Shown: positions 18,443-28,180, counted from the first letter of the stretch. The stretch is DNA of 64,000 nt from Chitinophaga sp. sic0106 (GCF_019219075.1 NZ_JAHUWJ010000006.1:62001-126000), one strand, 5' to 3'. The notes: a model not told the origin generated them from the letters alone. A program made the numbers and translations.

Positions 18443-18479
18443 GCGCAGGTTAAATCCGCACGGATAAATCAAAGGAAAT

Positions 18480-18504
18480 GCAGGAATAGCCGGGCTATTC
18501 CTGC
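18480..18504. terminator. hairpin between convergent Sus loci
   Basis: Perfect 11-base inverted repeat, arms 18480-18490 (GCAGGAATAGC) and 18494-18504, loop CGG. It is followed by T-rich bases on the plus strand and flanked by A-rich bases upstream, so it may end transcription from both sides. Confidence 0.75.
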
Positions 18505-18532
18505 GTTTCTTCCAGAAGTATAATCATACCGT

Positions 18533-20317
18533 TTAATATCCAGGGTTTTGCACAATGCGTGGATTACGGTCTATCGCATCCTGTGGTACTGGGTTCAGGT
18601 ACATTTTCTGTGTGAATACATGTGGATGGTTCAGCGGTACGATTTCATATTTCCAGACACCCGAGTTGTTATCAGGAATTGTATTCGAAATCTTCATGGC
18701 ATGTTTATCTACGTTCATAACAGTATTGGCTGTCTTCCAGCGTATAATATCGTAAAAACGTTTGTTTTCAAAGCAAAGCTCTACTCTTCTCTCCTGATAA
18801 ATAGCCTTGCGCATATCTACCTGGGATAGTCCAGGTGCGAGGTTAGGCAAATTGCCTCTTTTCCTGACCTGGTTGATGGCATCGTATACCGTTGCATCAG
18901 GCCCCACTGCTTCGTTTTGCGCTTCTGCATAGCCAAGCAATACTTCTGCATACCGGTAATAAATGAAGTTAGCACCACTTACAGCGCCTCCGCCCGGACG
19001 TACCAGTGGATTAAGCCGCTTTTTAAAATAGTAACCGGTATTTCCTACATCATCAGTACCGAAATCAATCTGGTTTTTGGAAGGATGTACCTTGTCGATA
19101 CGGGTATATATCGTATCGCCTTTGTCCATCCAGTCCATTTTATAAGGAGCACCGTCATATACAATCCAGTCATAGAAGCGCTTCTCGCGGCCCGTAAATG
19201 GATGCTGCGGATCATAGCCCGACGTTGGGTCTGTAATGGCTTTGCCATTGGCCATATAAAACTGGTCTACCAGTTCCTGGGTGGGGCAGTAGTTCCCCCA
19301 CGTATAATAAACACCGTTAATCCACACCGGACCACCATATTGTTCAAAGGAGGAACCCATAATGTTTGCCACCACCTGGCGATCCCATATCACTTCTGAA
19401 TGGTATTCATTCGCTTCGTACCAGATGGCAGCAGTGTTTGGGAACAGCTCATATACCTTGCCGTTGCCGTACTGGTCTATAAATTGTTTGAAAGTAGTGG
19501 CAGCTTTGGCCCAGCGTTGTCCGTCATAGTTATTGTAGCCTGCAACCTTGTTAGGATCGCTGCCGGCAGCGGGTTGTGCATCGTTGAAGGCCGGACTAGC
19601 CGCGTATAACTCTACCCATCCTTTTAAGGCCAGTGCGGCGCCCAGCGTAGCCCTGCCGGCATTGGCATCTCCTTTATTGTATTTAGACTCCAGGTAGCCT
19701 CCTTTAACGACTGAATCCAGCTGGGTGGTGATGAAATCTACCGTTTCAGCGAAGGTGCTTCTGGGCGTGTATATAGCAGCACTATCCATGGTGCGCCTGT
19801 CCGCAGGAGCCGTAATGATAGGTAATCCGCCGATGTGCATCCACAATTCGCTGTAGAAAAAGGCGCGGATAAACCGGGCCTCGTCCAGCCGTTTATTCAG
19901 CCATTCCGGCGAGAAATTTTTGGCGTTTTTACGTACTTCGGTGATGAAGGTATTGCATTTGCGGATGTTGGTGAATGTGGTGGTCCAGTTGGTAAGATCC
20001 CCGGAGCCGGTGATGCCTCCCCATACCGTATAATCGTTGGAGGAAGCGACTACAATACCTTGTTTCCAGTTATAGGAGGTATAGTAAAAGCCTGCATCGT
20101 TATCGTCAGTGAAGTTGTCCAGGTTTTCAGGCTGGTTCCAATAATTGGGTAATGCGCTGTAAATATCATTGAGGAAAAGATCGGCATTCCCTTCAGAGCC
20201 CCACTGCGTGGCGTCCGTCAGTTTTGCTTTATTGGTATTTTCCAGGAAATCTTTTTTACAGGAGAGCATACCCAATAAAAGTATGGCAACCGGCAACAGC
20301 TTGATATATTGTTTCAT
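18533..20317 (-). CDS. SusD/RagB-family lipoprotein, second cassette
   Basis: A 594-residue SusD-like lipoprotein (MKQYIKLLPVAILLLGMLSC, Cys20). SusD features are ARFIRAFFYSELWMHIGGLPI near residue 145, YYRYAEVLLGYAEAQNEA near 455, and RRVELCFENKRFYDIIRW near 510. It lies 24 bases after the SusC-like gene and is the last gene of this cassette. No glycosidase accompanies it, so its ligand cannot be inferred. Confidence 0.93.
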   Translation of the reverse strand: MKQYIKLLPVAILLLGMLSCKKDFLENTNKAKLTDATQWGSEGNADLFLNDIYSALPNYWNQPENLDNFTDDNDAGFYYTSYNWKQGIVVASSNDYTVWGGITGSGDLTNWTTTFTNIRKCNTFITEVRKNAKNFSPEWLNKRLDEARFIRAFFYSELWMHIGGLPIITAPADRRTMDSAAIYTPRSTFAETVDFITTQLDSVVKGGYLESKYNKGDANAGRATLGAALALKGWVELYAASPAFNDAQPAAGSDPNKVAGYNNYDGQRWAKAATTFKQFIDQYGNGKVYELFPNTAAIWYEANEYHSEVIWDRQVVANIMGSSFEQYGGPVWINGVYYTWGNYCPTQELVDQFYMANGKAITDPTSGYDPQHPFTGREKRFYDWIVYDGAPYKMDWMDKGDTIYTRIDKVHPSKNQIDFGTDDVGNTGYYFKKRLNPLVRPGGGAVSGANFIYYRYAEVLLGYAEAQNEAVGPDATVYDAINQVRKRGNLPNLAPGLSQVDMRKAIYQERRVELCFENKRFYDIIRWKTANTVMNVDKHAMKISNTIPDNNSGVWKYEIVPLNHPHVFTQKMYLNPVPQDAIDRNPRIVQNPGY

Positions 20318-20341
20318 ATTAGCTCGTTTAACAGGATGAAT

Positions 20342-23300
20342 CTAAAAGGTGACATTTAGCCCGAACACAAAAACCTTTTGGTTGGGGTAGGCTGTTTCCA
20401 GATCGGTATAACCTACTTCCGGGTCCATGAATTTCATTTTGCTGAACGTCAGCAGATTTTGCCCGGAGAAATAGCAACGTAGGCGTTGCATTTTCATCGC
20501 TTTGGAAATACGGGCAGGAAGCGTGTATCCCAATACCGCAGTTTTTAAACGCAGGTACCCTGTTTTCATGATCCAGAAATCAGAATTCTGGGTATTGTTG
20601 GCATAGGGTGACTGATTAGCACGCGGATACTTTGCATCTGGGGTAGAGGGTGTCCAGTGATTATTATAGTATTCATATGCCGAATTGCTATTGTTGTTGT
20701 TGAAAGGAACGGTTTGGAATCCGCGGATGTTCAGGCCTGACAGGGCTGATCCCTGGAAAAATAAGCTGAGGTCAAACCCTTTCCATGATGCGCTGGGAGT
20801 AAAGCCGTAGGTGATAAAAGGATATACGGGGTTACCAATCACCACTTCATCATTGGCGTCTATTTTTCCATCGGGTTTCCCATCCGGGCCGCTGATATCT
20901 GCATAGCGGATATCACCGGGGTGAAGTACGCCAAACTGGGTAACATTGTAGCCATCATCGCTATTGATGATACCATCCTGATTTTTATCGTCTGCCATAG
21001 AAAAGAGGCCTTGCGCACGGTAGCCGAATTGTGTGCCGAAAGGTCTGCCAGTTCTGCTACGGTTGGGATTATTACGGGTGGCCGCCGTTTCAAATATTTG
21101 CTCCATTTTATTCTTCGCATAACTGAAATTACCAGTCAGGTTTAGTTGGAGTCCGTTTGAAAAACGGTGGTTGGTACCTGCCACTACTTCAAAACCCTTG
21201 TTAACCATGATACCCTGATTTTCATCGGAAAGATTCAGACCGTATTCCACAGGCACCGTTACTGCCGGAGGCAGCAGCATGCCTGTCCTTCTTTCATGAA
21301 AATAATCTACTTCAAGTGTGAGTAGCCCTTCCCATAAGGAGGCATCCAGCCCTACATCCGTTTTGGTGGAGATTTCCCAGGTGATGTTGGTATTGGCTTC
21401 CATGGTGATGTTAGCACCTTGTACCATATTACCGTTGCCAAAAGCATAGGCATTGCCGTATAAATTATAGCCATTCAGGTATTGGAAGGCTGATCCGGCC
21501 AGGTTACCCGATTTTCCCCATGATCCTCTCAGCTTAAGGTAGTTGAGTGCGGAGGGACGAGCAGCCATGAATTTTTCTTCTGATAAAATCCATCCGGCTG
21601 AGAAGGCCGGGAAATAGCCCCAGCGTTTGCCGGGAGCAAAATAGTAGTGGCCATCATAGCGGCCGGCTGCTTCAAAAAGATATTTATGGTCATAGCTGTA
21701 ACCGAACCGGTACACAAATCCAAGTTGACTACCGGTAACCGTAGAACCGTTGTTGTCAAAATCATTTTTATTGGAACTGCCCATGCCCAGTTCGTCAATG
21801 TTTACAGCGAAATTATTCCGCCGGGCAGAGAAGCCGGTAGAGTCGTTTTTGCGTGCTTCAGCAACAAGCAAACCAGTAACATCGTGCTTGCCGAAGGTAT
21901 TATGGTAATTGAGGAATCCCTGGTAGGTGAAGTACTGGTTTTTGGCATATTCCTGATTGAGCCAGGTGTAGGCTGCGGCGTTACCCTCCGAAGTGGATAT
22001 CTGTTTCGTATAGGTGTAAGGGGTAGTGGTAGTATTCTGTGAGTAAAAATAAAACGGTGTATGCCATCCTTTCACCATTGCATCGTTTGGATCGTAGCTG
22101 AAGGTTCCTTTAATGCTTAGTCCTTTGATGAACGGCAGCTGTTGTTCAACCGCAAGTGTGGTGAGCAGCGAGGTAGCTTTGCGGTGGGAGTAACCCGCAT
22201 TCAGAATACCTACCGGAGAGTTCCCGGCAAATTCACCCCACAGGCCATTACTGTAATAAAGGTTCGTGATGGGAATCAGTTTGTATGCGCTACGGAACAA
22301 CTGCCCCGGTGTGGTAGCAGCATCCACACTGTTGGTGTTTTGGATGGCGCCAATCAGCGCCATAGACACCATCGTGGTGGGGGTGGCGCTTACTTCCATG
22401 TTTACGTTGTAGTCGTAACGCTTATAGTTCACAGGAGCGAACATACCATCCTGGTTGAGGTAACCAAGACCGGCGTAATAGCGGATAACTTTGGTGCCAC
22501 CGCTTAATTGCAGGTTATAATTTTGCATGGGTGCCTGCATGCGTACCAGGTCTTTTGTATTGCTGATTGGGTATTTGTCGGGGTCCTTCGCGTTCATGGC
22601 GGCATAATCATTGATGTAATCCGCAGCGAAAGGTTGTTGTGTGCCACCGGGGTTTTCATTCATATAAGCCTCATTACGCAGGCGCATATAATCCTGTGCA
22701 TTCAGCATTTTAGGATAATAGGTAGGCGTTTGCCAGCCATAGTAGGCGTTGAGTGAAAGCGATGGAATGCCTGTTTGACCACGTTTGGTGGTGATAAGGA
22801 TTACCCCGTTTGCACCCCCCAGCCCGTAAGGTGCTACAGCAGCGGCATCTTTTAAAACCGTGACAGAAGCGATAGAGCTGGGGGAAATTTCGTTGATGTT
22901 ATTGCGGATGATACCATCCACTACGATGAGCGGGGAGTTATTACCTGTAGTGGCGATGCCCCTGATATGTATATCAGGATTGTCTCTTCCCGGCTGCCCG
23001 CCATTAGGACGCATGCTGATACCGGCAACATTCCCTGCCAGTGAATTGGAGATATTGGTAACCGGCGATTTTGCCAGCTCTTTTCCCTGTACGGCGGATA
23101 CAGAGGCGGTGGATGATGTTTTTTTCTGTGTGCCGTAACCCACTACCACCACTTCATTCAAACCACTGGCACTTTCTTTCAGGACTATGTTGACAGGATC
23201 GGCGGTACTCAGGATTTCTGCCTGTTCATAACCTACGTAGCTGAATACCAGCGTCACGCCTGCTGTGGCTTGTAACTCAAAATGCCCTTTTTCATTGGTC

Positions 23301-23752
23301 ATAGTCCCAATGTTGGTACCTTTTATTTTTACAGACACGCCAATAAGCAGATCACCACGTTCATTGGTGACGGTGCCGCTTATTTTAATGGCGCTGGCAT
23401 CTCTGGCGGCTATTATGATTACATTATTATCCATTGCAGCATACCGCAGGGTAGTGCCGCTAAATGTTTGTGTCAGCACCTGCTCAACGGTAGCATTTTC
23501 CGCATGAATGGATACCGGTGGTTTTTCCGGCAGAATGTCGTCACTGTATATGAGGCGGCAGTGGCTTTTTTGTTGAATCGTTTTCAGTACTGTTTTTATA
23601 CTGACTTTTTCCAGGGAGATGGTAATCCTTTCCTGTGACGGAGTGGTAGCGTAGGCAGGCAGGATGTGAGTAATAAGTAAGGCCAGGAAGAGCAAACATG
23701 GCATACCGATATGCAGACTTTTATTAAAAGTCCATAGAATCATTGATTTCAT
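20342..23752 (-). CDS. SusC-type TonB-dependent receptor with STN domain, second cassette
   Basis: A 1136-residue SusC-like receptor. Signal peptide about 1-35; STN domain about 42-115 (ISLEKVSIKTVLKTIQQKS); carboxypeptidase-like domain about 124-200 (GTVTNERGDLLIGVSVKIKG); plug about 205-320 (VVVGYGTQKKTSSTASVSAV, then DAAAVAPYGLGGANGVILIT); barrel ending FGLNVTF. The STN domain pairs it with the FecR gene 95 bases upstream. Plug and barrel differ clearly from the first SusC in the window, so the ligand probably differs. Confidence 0.94.
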   Translation of the reverse strand: MKSMILWTFNKSLHIGMPCLLFLALLITHILPAYATTPSQERITISLEKVSIKTVLKTIQQKSHCRLIYSDDILPEKPPVSIHAENATVEQVLTQTFSGTTLRYAAMDNNVIIIAARDASAIKISGTVTNERGDLLIGVSVKIKGTNIGTMTNEKGHFELQATAGVTLVFSYVGYEQAEILSTADPVNIVLKESASGLNEVVVVGYGTQKKTSSTASVSAVQGKELAKSPVTNISNSLAGNVAGISMRPNGGQPGRDNPDIHIRGIATTGNNSPLIVVDGIIRNNINEISPSSIASVTVLKDAAAVAPYGLGGANGVILITTKRGQTGIPSLSLNAYYGWQTPTYYPKMLNAQDYMRLRNEAYMNENPGGTQQPFAADYINDYAAMNAKDPDKYPISNTKDLVRMQAPMQNYNLQLSGGTKVIRYYAGLGYLNQDGMFAPVNYKRYDYNVNMEVSATPTTMVSMALIGAIQNTNSVDAATTPGQLFRSAYKLIPITNLYYSNGLWGEFAGNSPVGILNAGYSHRKATSLLTTLAVEQQLPFIKGLSIKGTFSYDPNDAMVKGWHTPFYFYSQNTTTTPYTYTKQISTSEGNAAAYTWLNQEYAKNQYFTYQGFLNYHNTFGKHDVTGLLVAEARKNDSTGFSARRNNFAVNIDELGMGSSNKNDFDNNGSTVTGSQLGFVYRFGYSYDHKYLFEAAGRYDGHYYFAPGKRWGYFPAFSAGWILSEEKFMAARPSALNYLKLRGSWGKSGNLAGSAFQYLNGYNLYGNAYAFGNGNMVQGANITMEANTNITWEISTKTDVGLDASLWEGLLTLEVDYFHERRTGMLLPPAVTVPVEYGLNLSDENQGIMVNKGFEVVAGTNHRFSNGLQLNLTGNFSYAKNKMEQIFETAATRNNPNRSRTGRPFGTQFGYRAQGLFSMADDKNQDGIINSDDGYNVTQFGVLHPGDIRYADISGPDGKPDGKIDANDEVVIGNPVYPFITYGFTPSASWKGFDLSLFFQGSALSGLNIRGFQTVPFNNNNSNSAYEYYNNHWTPSTPDAKYPRANQSPYANNTQNSDFWIMKTGYLRLKTAVLGYTLPARISKAMKMQRLRCYFSGQNLLTFSKMKFMDPEVGYTDLETAYPNQKVFVFGLNVTF

Positions 23753-23847
23753 AACATGGAATGATTTAGGTTGAAGGAAAGTATCGTAACCGGATGTGTA
23801 ATGATTTTAGGTCATAACGTTTATTTTTGAAGATGAATAATAGGCTG

Positions 23848-24831
23848 TTAATTATGGATGTATACGTCCTTCCCGCTGATCTGGAAACGGAAAGGTCTGG
23901 AGAGTTGCAGCATTTTCAATGCTTCGTCTATTGATTCTGTATCGATGATGCCGGTAAACCGCAATTGTTGGAGGGCGGGAGATTCGAAATGAAAGTTGAC
24001 ACCATACCACTTACTCATTTTATTTGCAAGTATTGCAAAAGGATCATTGTCAAATATCAGTTTATTATTTATCCAGGAGATTTCAGGAAGCTGGCCACTG
24101 CTGTCTTTCTTCAGGTGCGTTGGCTGAAATACTTTGACTGCTTGGGTTACCGGTACGGTCAGTTTTTCTTCAGGCTGCAGTATGACGGTTTGTTCCTGGA
24201 ATGATACCGCGATTTTTCCGCGGACCAGCGTGGTATACACAGCGCTGTCATCCGTATAGGCTTTCACGTTAAATGCGGTTCCAAGTACCCGGATATTTAT
24301 TTTCCCGGCATGGATAATGAAGGGGATGGCTTCATTTTTTGCGATATCAAAGAAGGCCTCACCGCTGAGTGTAATCTCCCGGTATTGTTTGCCAAAGCTG
24401 TTTTTGTCATAATGTAGTTGCGTATTGGCGTTGAGCCATACGATGGAACTATCGGGGAGAACTACCCTGGATTTTCCGGCAGCCACACTTAGCTGTTGTA
24501 ATGCAGGAGTAGTAGGGCGTATCTGTAGCCATCCGAACCAAAGGAGGACTATTACGCAAGCAGCGATGGCCGCAGTTTGTAATCTGCGTAATACCGGGCG
24601 ATGCCGGAGCGGGGTCAGTTGCGGCTTTACTGCGGCCCATATGCGGTCTTTGCCATTGCTGGCGTCCGCTGCATCCTGTATGGGTGTTTCCCAGACATTG
24701 GCGGCCAATTCCCTGGCCGCTGCTGCATCGGAATCTTCTTTCAACAATGTTTCCAGTTCAGCTAGTTCCGTGGTGGATATTTCTCCACTGAACTGCTTTC
24801 CGAGTAGTATCCATATACGGTCGTTGCTCAT
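23848..24831 (-). CDS. FecR-family anti-sigma factor, second cassette
   Basis: A 327-residue FecR-type regulator. The frame is open to 24861, but the ATG at 24831 is preferred because MSNDRIWILLGKQFSGEI is the usual FecR N-terminus. One membrane helix lies at about 84-103 (TAAIAACVIVLLWFGWLQI). The FecR domain has IVWLNANTQLHYD, EITLSGEAFFDIAK and VLGTAFNVKAY, and a C-terminal DUF4974-like domain begins near LIFDNDPFAILANKMSKWYG. It should transmit the signal from the STN domain of the adjacent SusC to the ECF factor. Confidence 0.9.
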   Translation of the reverse strand: MSNDRIWILLGKQFSGEISTTELAELETLLKEDSDAAAARELAANVWETPIQDAADASNGKDRIWAAVKPQLTPLRHRPVLRRLQTAAIAACVIVLLWFGWLQIRPTTPALQQLSVAAGKSRVVLPDSSIVWLNANTQLHYDKNSFGKQYREITLSGEAFFDIAKNEAIPFIIHAGKINIRVLGTAFNVKAYTDDSAVYTTLVRGKIAVSFQEQTVILQPEEKLTVPVTQAVKVFQPTHLKKDSSGQLPEISWINNKLIFDNDPFAILANKMSKWYGVNFHFESPALQQLRFTGIIDTESIDEALKMLQLSRPFRFQISGKDVYIHN

Positions 24832-24929
24832 AGTATTAGTGAAAATGATGGGAAAAGGCATCCGTGGGTATAAGACAACAGGAAAATGTAAATACCCCTA
24901 AGGCAGGGAGAAAATTTTTGTGGAGTGGG

Positions 24930-25490
24930 TTATTGGGCGCCAGGTAAGGAAGCAATTAAGATTGCTTTCATTTTGGTTAGTTTTTTTAAAGCGATACCTA
25001 CCTGGTTTTCTACTGTTTTTATGGAGATATTGAGGAGGAGGGCTACTTCGCGGTATTTGAGGCCATCTTCTTTTACCAGTTTAAAGATGAGGCGGCACTG
25101 CGGCGGCAGTTCATTAATGGCCCGGTTAATATGCCGGATCATGTCATTGCTGATGAGTTGCGCTTCCGGACTTACCTCATATTCCGGTGAATAGGATTCA
25201 TCAAGCAGCTGTGTTTTCTGTGGGGCATATTTTCGTAGATAGTTTAGCGAAATGTTGCGGGTGGCCGCATATAGGTACCATTTGAGGTTATTGGTTTGAC
25301 AAAGGCTTTCTCTTTTTTTCCATATGGCTATAAAAACATCTGCTACTATTTCTTCTGCCATTTCCCTGTTGCGAACAATGGCTGTGGCTAACTGCAGCAA
25401 TGGAGTACAGCAACAGTCGTATAATTCTTTAAATGCCTGTGTGTCACCGCCGTATATTCTTCTTTGTAATTCGGGAATATCGTTGCGCAT
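24930..25490 (-). CDS. ECF RNA polymerase sigma factor (FecI type), second cassette
   Basis: A 186-residue ECF sigma factor. Region 2: AFKELYDCCCTPLLQLA and MAEEIVADVFIAIWKKRE (about 17-70). Region 4: LPPQCRLIFKLVKEDGLKYR and EVALLLNISIKTVENQV (about 123-170). It heads the cassette ECF - FecR - SusC - SusD on the minus strand, mirror image of the mannan locus. It lacks the hydrophobic tail seen on the other sigma factor. No convincing promoter match was found upstream. Confidence 0.92.
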   Translation of the reverse strand: MRNDIPELQRRIYGGDTQAFKELYDCCCTPLLQLATAIVRNREMAEEIVADVFIAIWKKRESLCQTNNLKWYLYAATRNISLNYLRKYAPQKTQLLDESYSPEYEVSPEAQLISNDMIRHINRAINELPPQCRLIFKLVKEDGLKYREVALLLNISIKTVENQVGIALKKLTKMKAILIASLPGAQ

Positions 25491-25754
25491 AAAGTAAAAA
25501 TACCCAAATTATGTAAAGGCGCAAATGTTAAAATATTAAGTGTCGTTAGTACAATTGTATTGTTGTTGTGATCTCGTTAATCAGTATTGATTTTACAGAA
25601 TTTGTTTAAATAGTTGACCAAAGGAGGGTTGACTTTATTATTTTATTAATTGTCTGATCGACAAATAATTAAATTTTTTAAAAAGTTTTTTTCGTTTGAA
25701 GATGATATGGGTTATCGTGTTGTTTGCCTGAACGCCAAAGGTGACATATCCGTT

Positions 25755-25868
25755 TTGGCGATTGAAATAGTTTGTCAAAAGCTCATCTAGGTGTGCTGAA
25801 ATCTGATGGTGGACTTTCTCCCTGGCGATAAACTGGCGATTGTAAAAGCGTTCGGGGTAATTGATGAG
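25755..25868 (-). pseudogene. possible remnant of an AraC-family regulator
   Basis: Within the 420-base gap 25491-25910 one minus-strand frame reads ERFYNRQFIAREKVHHQIS followed by AHLDELLTNYFNRQ. This strongly resembles the linker before the helix-turn-helix of Chitinophaga-type AraC regulators, which I remember as FxRQFxxREKVxHQI...LxxLLxNYF. The frame is closed by a stop just upstream, and the expected DNA-binding domain does not follow. So it looks like a broken fragment. The rest of the gap is AT-rich and without a gene. The assignment rests on memory of the family. Confidence 0.4.
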
Positions 25869-25910
25869 TTAACAGTTGATAACTATTGTGAATCTTCGTC
25901 CGAGATAGCA

Positions 25911-26549
25911 TTAAAAAATGCTGCTAAAGAGCTTTTGCGGATGAAGTGTCATCTGATCAAGGCGTCCTTTTATTTTTTTCCATGAGTATTCTCCATCGAG
26001 CATCATAATAGGTTCCTTGAAATCAATGTCATTGTGATAATCCAAGGCTTTAAGAACCATAATAGGATTTCTGGATGAATATTTTTCACTGTAGGCTTCT
26101 AACATATCAGCCAGTGGAAGGTAAGCTGAAAGGTAAGCGATATCAATGAAATCTTTTAAACGCGTACCATTTCCTGTGATTGCATTTAGTTTCATTGCTG
26201 CAATGTCTTTTAGGCTTGCCATTCGTACCCCTTCTTCTTCAGTTAATGGTTGAACTAAGGGATAAGCATGCGTAATTAAATCGACTTTAACCTCCTGAAT
26301 TCGCCCTTTAATTGTATTTCTTGCCTGAAAATCTAATTGAAAGCTATAATTAGTTTCCAGTTCAGTTAAGACAGCATCTTCATTGAATGGAGCTATAGTG
26401 AAGAGATCAAGGTCAATACTAATACGGTGACCAATCAGTAACGCAAGTGCCGTTCCACCTACCAGAAAAAAATCCTGTAGATGCTCATCTTTCATTAAAC
26501 TTTTTAAGAGTTCCAGTGTGGATTCGCTGACTGTTTCTTTTCGTAGCAT
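25911..26549 (-). CDS. AbiEii/AbiGii-type nucleotidyltransferase (toxin-like)
   Basis: A 212-residue protein of the AbiEii/AbiGii nucleotidyltransferase family, toxin parts of type IV toxin-antitoxin and phage-abortive systems. The nucleotidyltransferase core is visible: VGGTALALLIGHR near residues 30-42 with the Gly-Gly, then the metal-binding D46 and D48 in SIDLDLF. The later motif LKDIAAMKLNAITGNGTRLKD is also typical of the family. The start overlaps the end of the upstream small gene by 46 bases, a tightly coupled order with the small partner first. Whether it truly acts as a toxin is inference from family. Confidence 0.85.
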   Translation of the reverse strand: MLRKETVSESTLELLKSLMKDEHLQDFFLVGGTALALLIGHRISIDLDLFTIAPFNEDAVLTELETNYSFQLDFQARNTIKGRIQEVKVDLITHAYPLVQPLTEEEGVRMASLKDIAAMKLNAITGNGTRLKDFIDIAYLSAYLPLADMLEAYSEKYSSRNPIMVLKALDYHNDIDFKEPIMMLDGEYSWKKIKGRLDQMTLHPQKLFSSIF

Positions 26550-26821
26550 TTCAAATCAGATAATGGTATATTAAATTGGTGACTTACAAAGTTCATATCT
26601 TTTTCGTTAAGATAGGGTAGGCTTTTTATTGCCTCCTTAACACCATCAATACCATATAGATTTAACATGCCATACCAGTCGTTAGGCCATCCTCGTTCAA
26701 TTACCCTTTGCACAACAATATTTCTCATGCTTACAAAATCAAAATTTGATTTGTCATACTCCCAAAATAGGGAAGTATTGATATGCGCATCGGGGTGATT
26801 TTTATAAGTATCGAAAAACAT
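26504..26821 (-). CDS. antitoxin-like partner of the AbiEii protein
   Basis: About 105 residues from the ATG at 26821 (MFFDTYKNHPDAH); the frame is open to an ATG at 26860, but the recognisable part begins at INTSLFWEYD. I recall this type (LFWEYD...DF...RNIVVQRVIERG...DW) as a DUF6922-like small protein that regularly precedes AbiEii nucleotidyltransferases. The Trp- and Arg-rich pattern with a helical centre fits a small DNA- or toxin-binding protein. It overlaps the toxin-like gene, as expected for a toxin-antitoxin pair. Antitoxin activity is inference. Confidence 0.7.
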   Translation of the reverse strand: MFFDTYKNHPDAHINTSLFWEYDKSNFDFVSMRNIVVQRVIERGWPNDWYGMLNLYGIDGVKEAIKSLPYLNEKDMNFVSHQFNIPLSDLKCYEKKQSANPHWNS

Positions 26822-26935
26822 GCAATATATACGATTGTAAATCAATAAATAATATTGCAAAAATACAAATAAAAGTTCAAACGGGCATTTCCATTTGTCA
26901 TTGGATTTTAGATAAATAAAAAATTGTTGAAAGTG

Positions 26936-26955
26936 TCATTTCCAAGCGGAAATGA
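26936..26955. promoter_or_regulatory. palindrome upstream of the AbiE-like pair, possible operator
   Basis: TCATTTCC and GGAAATGA form a perfect 8-base inverted repeat with a 4-base loop AAGC. A further half-site CATTTCC lies at 26886-26892. Both are upstream of the antitoxin-like gene and downstream of nothing on that strand, a position suiting autoregulation. The 239-base gap to the bestrophin gene holds no gene. Confidence 0.4.
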
Positions 26956-27141
26956 TCCCTGGTGTGAGACGAATCAATTAAAGGGACATCCCATTTTCAC
27001 CATATTTGGCTAATTCAATCGTGAACTCACTATATATCGTGCATGAATATACGCCATTGTTATACAATATACTGTTTTCCAGTTAGTTAACTATTTGGCA
27101 TGTCGGTTGTAACCGCTGGAGCAGCAAAGAAACCAACAGAC

Positions 27142-28149
27142 ATGCACACCGGTAAATCATATAAAATAACAGACTTCCTTTTCTGGACGAGAAGACGCAT
27201 CTATATACTCATCCTTCTCAACACCATCCCATTGGTTTTATACCAGCTCCTGGGATGGAAATGGATCGCGGTACCCTGGGTAGTGGTAGCACTATTAGGT
27301 ACCGCCACCGCTTTCATTGTAGGGTTTAAAAACACGCAAACCTATAACCGCACGGATGATGGTCATGTGATTTGGGCGCATATCAGTAATCTCAGTAAGG
27401 CCTGGGGACTCATGTGCCGCGACTATTTCAAGGACGCGGACTTTGTTAAAGAATTGCTGAACCGGCACTTTGCCTGGCTCACCGTGCTCCGCTACAACAT
27501 GCGGGAAATACGCGTATGGGAAGTGGCCGATGCTGGCTACAATGCCGAATACCAGCGCTACTACCGTATCCCGGAACGCCAAACGGATCTTGAAACAACG
27601 CTGGCAAAATACCTTCCGGCAGCGGAGTTGTCCGCCATATCCCGGTCGCACAACATGGCTACTCAGCTGCTGGCGCTTCAAAGCAAAGCAATAAAAAACG
27701 CCTTTGATGTCCAGGAAATAGTACCACTGCAATACCTGGAAATGCAGCGCACACTCAATAACCTCGTGAGCCAGCAGGGGCATTGCGAATCACTGAAGAA
27801 TACACCGTATCCCCGTCAGTATGCTATTATCAATAACATCTTCGTACACATGTTTTGCTTCCTGCTGCCATTTGGCCTGCTGCGGGAGTTCGATAAGCTC
27901 AACGACAGTGTTTCAGGTATCATGAAAGGACATATGATCTGGCTGCTGATTCCTTTCAGCGCCATCATTTCCTGGCTGTATACCACGCTGGAACAAGTAG
28001 GAGAGAGCACCGAAAATCCGTTTGAAGGAAGTGCCAACGATGTGCCCATATCGCAAATATGCAACGCCATTGAAATTGACATCAGGGAAATGTTAGGCGA
28101 AACGGAATTACCCGCGCCGATCCTGCCGCAGCATGACATCCTCGTGTAA
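27142..28149 (+). CDS. bestrophin-family chloride channel-like membrane protein
   Basis: About 335 residues from the ATG at 27142 (MHTGKSYKITDFLFWTRR), the usual bestrophin-family start; an in-frame ATG at 27100 adds 14 residues. Two membrane helices follow at once (IYILILLNTIPLVLYQLLGW and WVVVALLGTATAFIVGFKN), and two more near the C-terminus (FVHMFCFLLPFGLL and GHMIWLLIPFSAIISWLYT). The hallmark ENPFEGSANDVPIS is present. Bestrophins form pentameric anion channels; bacterial homologues (UPF0187) include anion- and cation-conducting forms, so selectivity is not certain. The SdhC-like gene starts 31 bases later. Confidence 0.88.
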   Translation: MHTGKSYKITDFLFWTRRRIYILILLNTIPLVLYQLLGWKWIAVPWVVVALLGTATAFIVGFKNTQTYNRTDDGHVIWAHISNLSKAWGLMCRDYFKDADFVKELLNRHFAWLTVLRYNMREIRVWEVADAGYNAEYQRYYRIPERQTDLETTLAKYLPAAELSAISRSHNMATQLLALQSKAIKNAFDVQEIVPLQYLEMQRTLNNLVSQQGHCESLKNTPYPRQYAIINNIFVHMFCFLLPFGLLREFDKLNDSVSGIMKGHMIWLLIPFSAIISWLYTTLEQVGESTENPFEGSANDVPISQICNAIEIDIREMLGETELPAPILPQHDILV

Positions 28150-28180
28150 ATACATCTCTCCATAAAAAATAAAATATACA

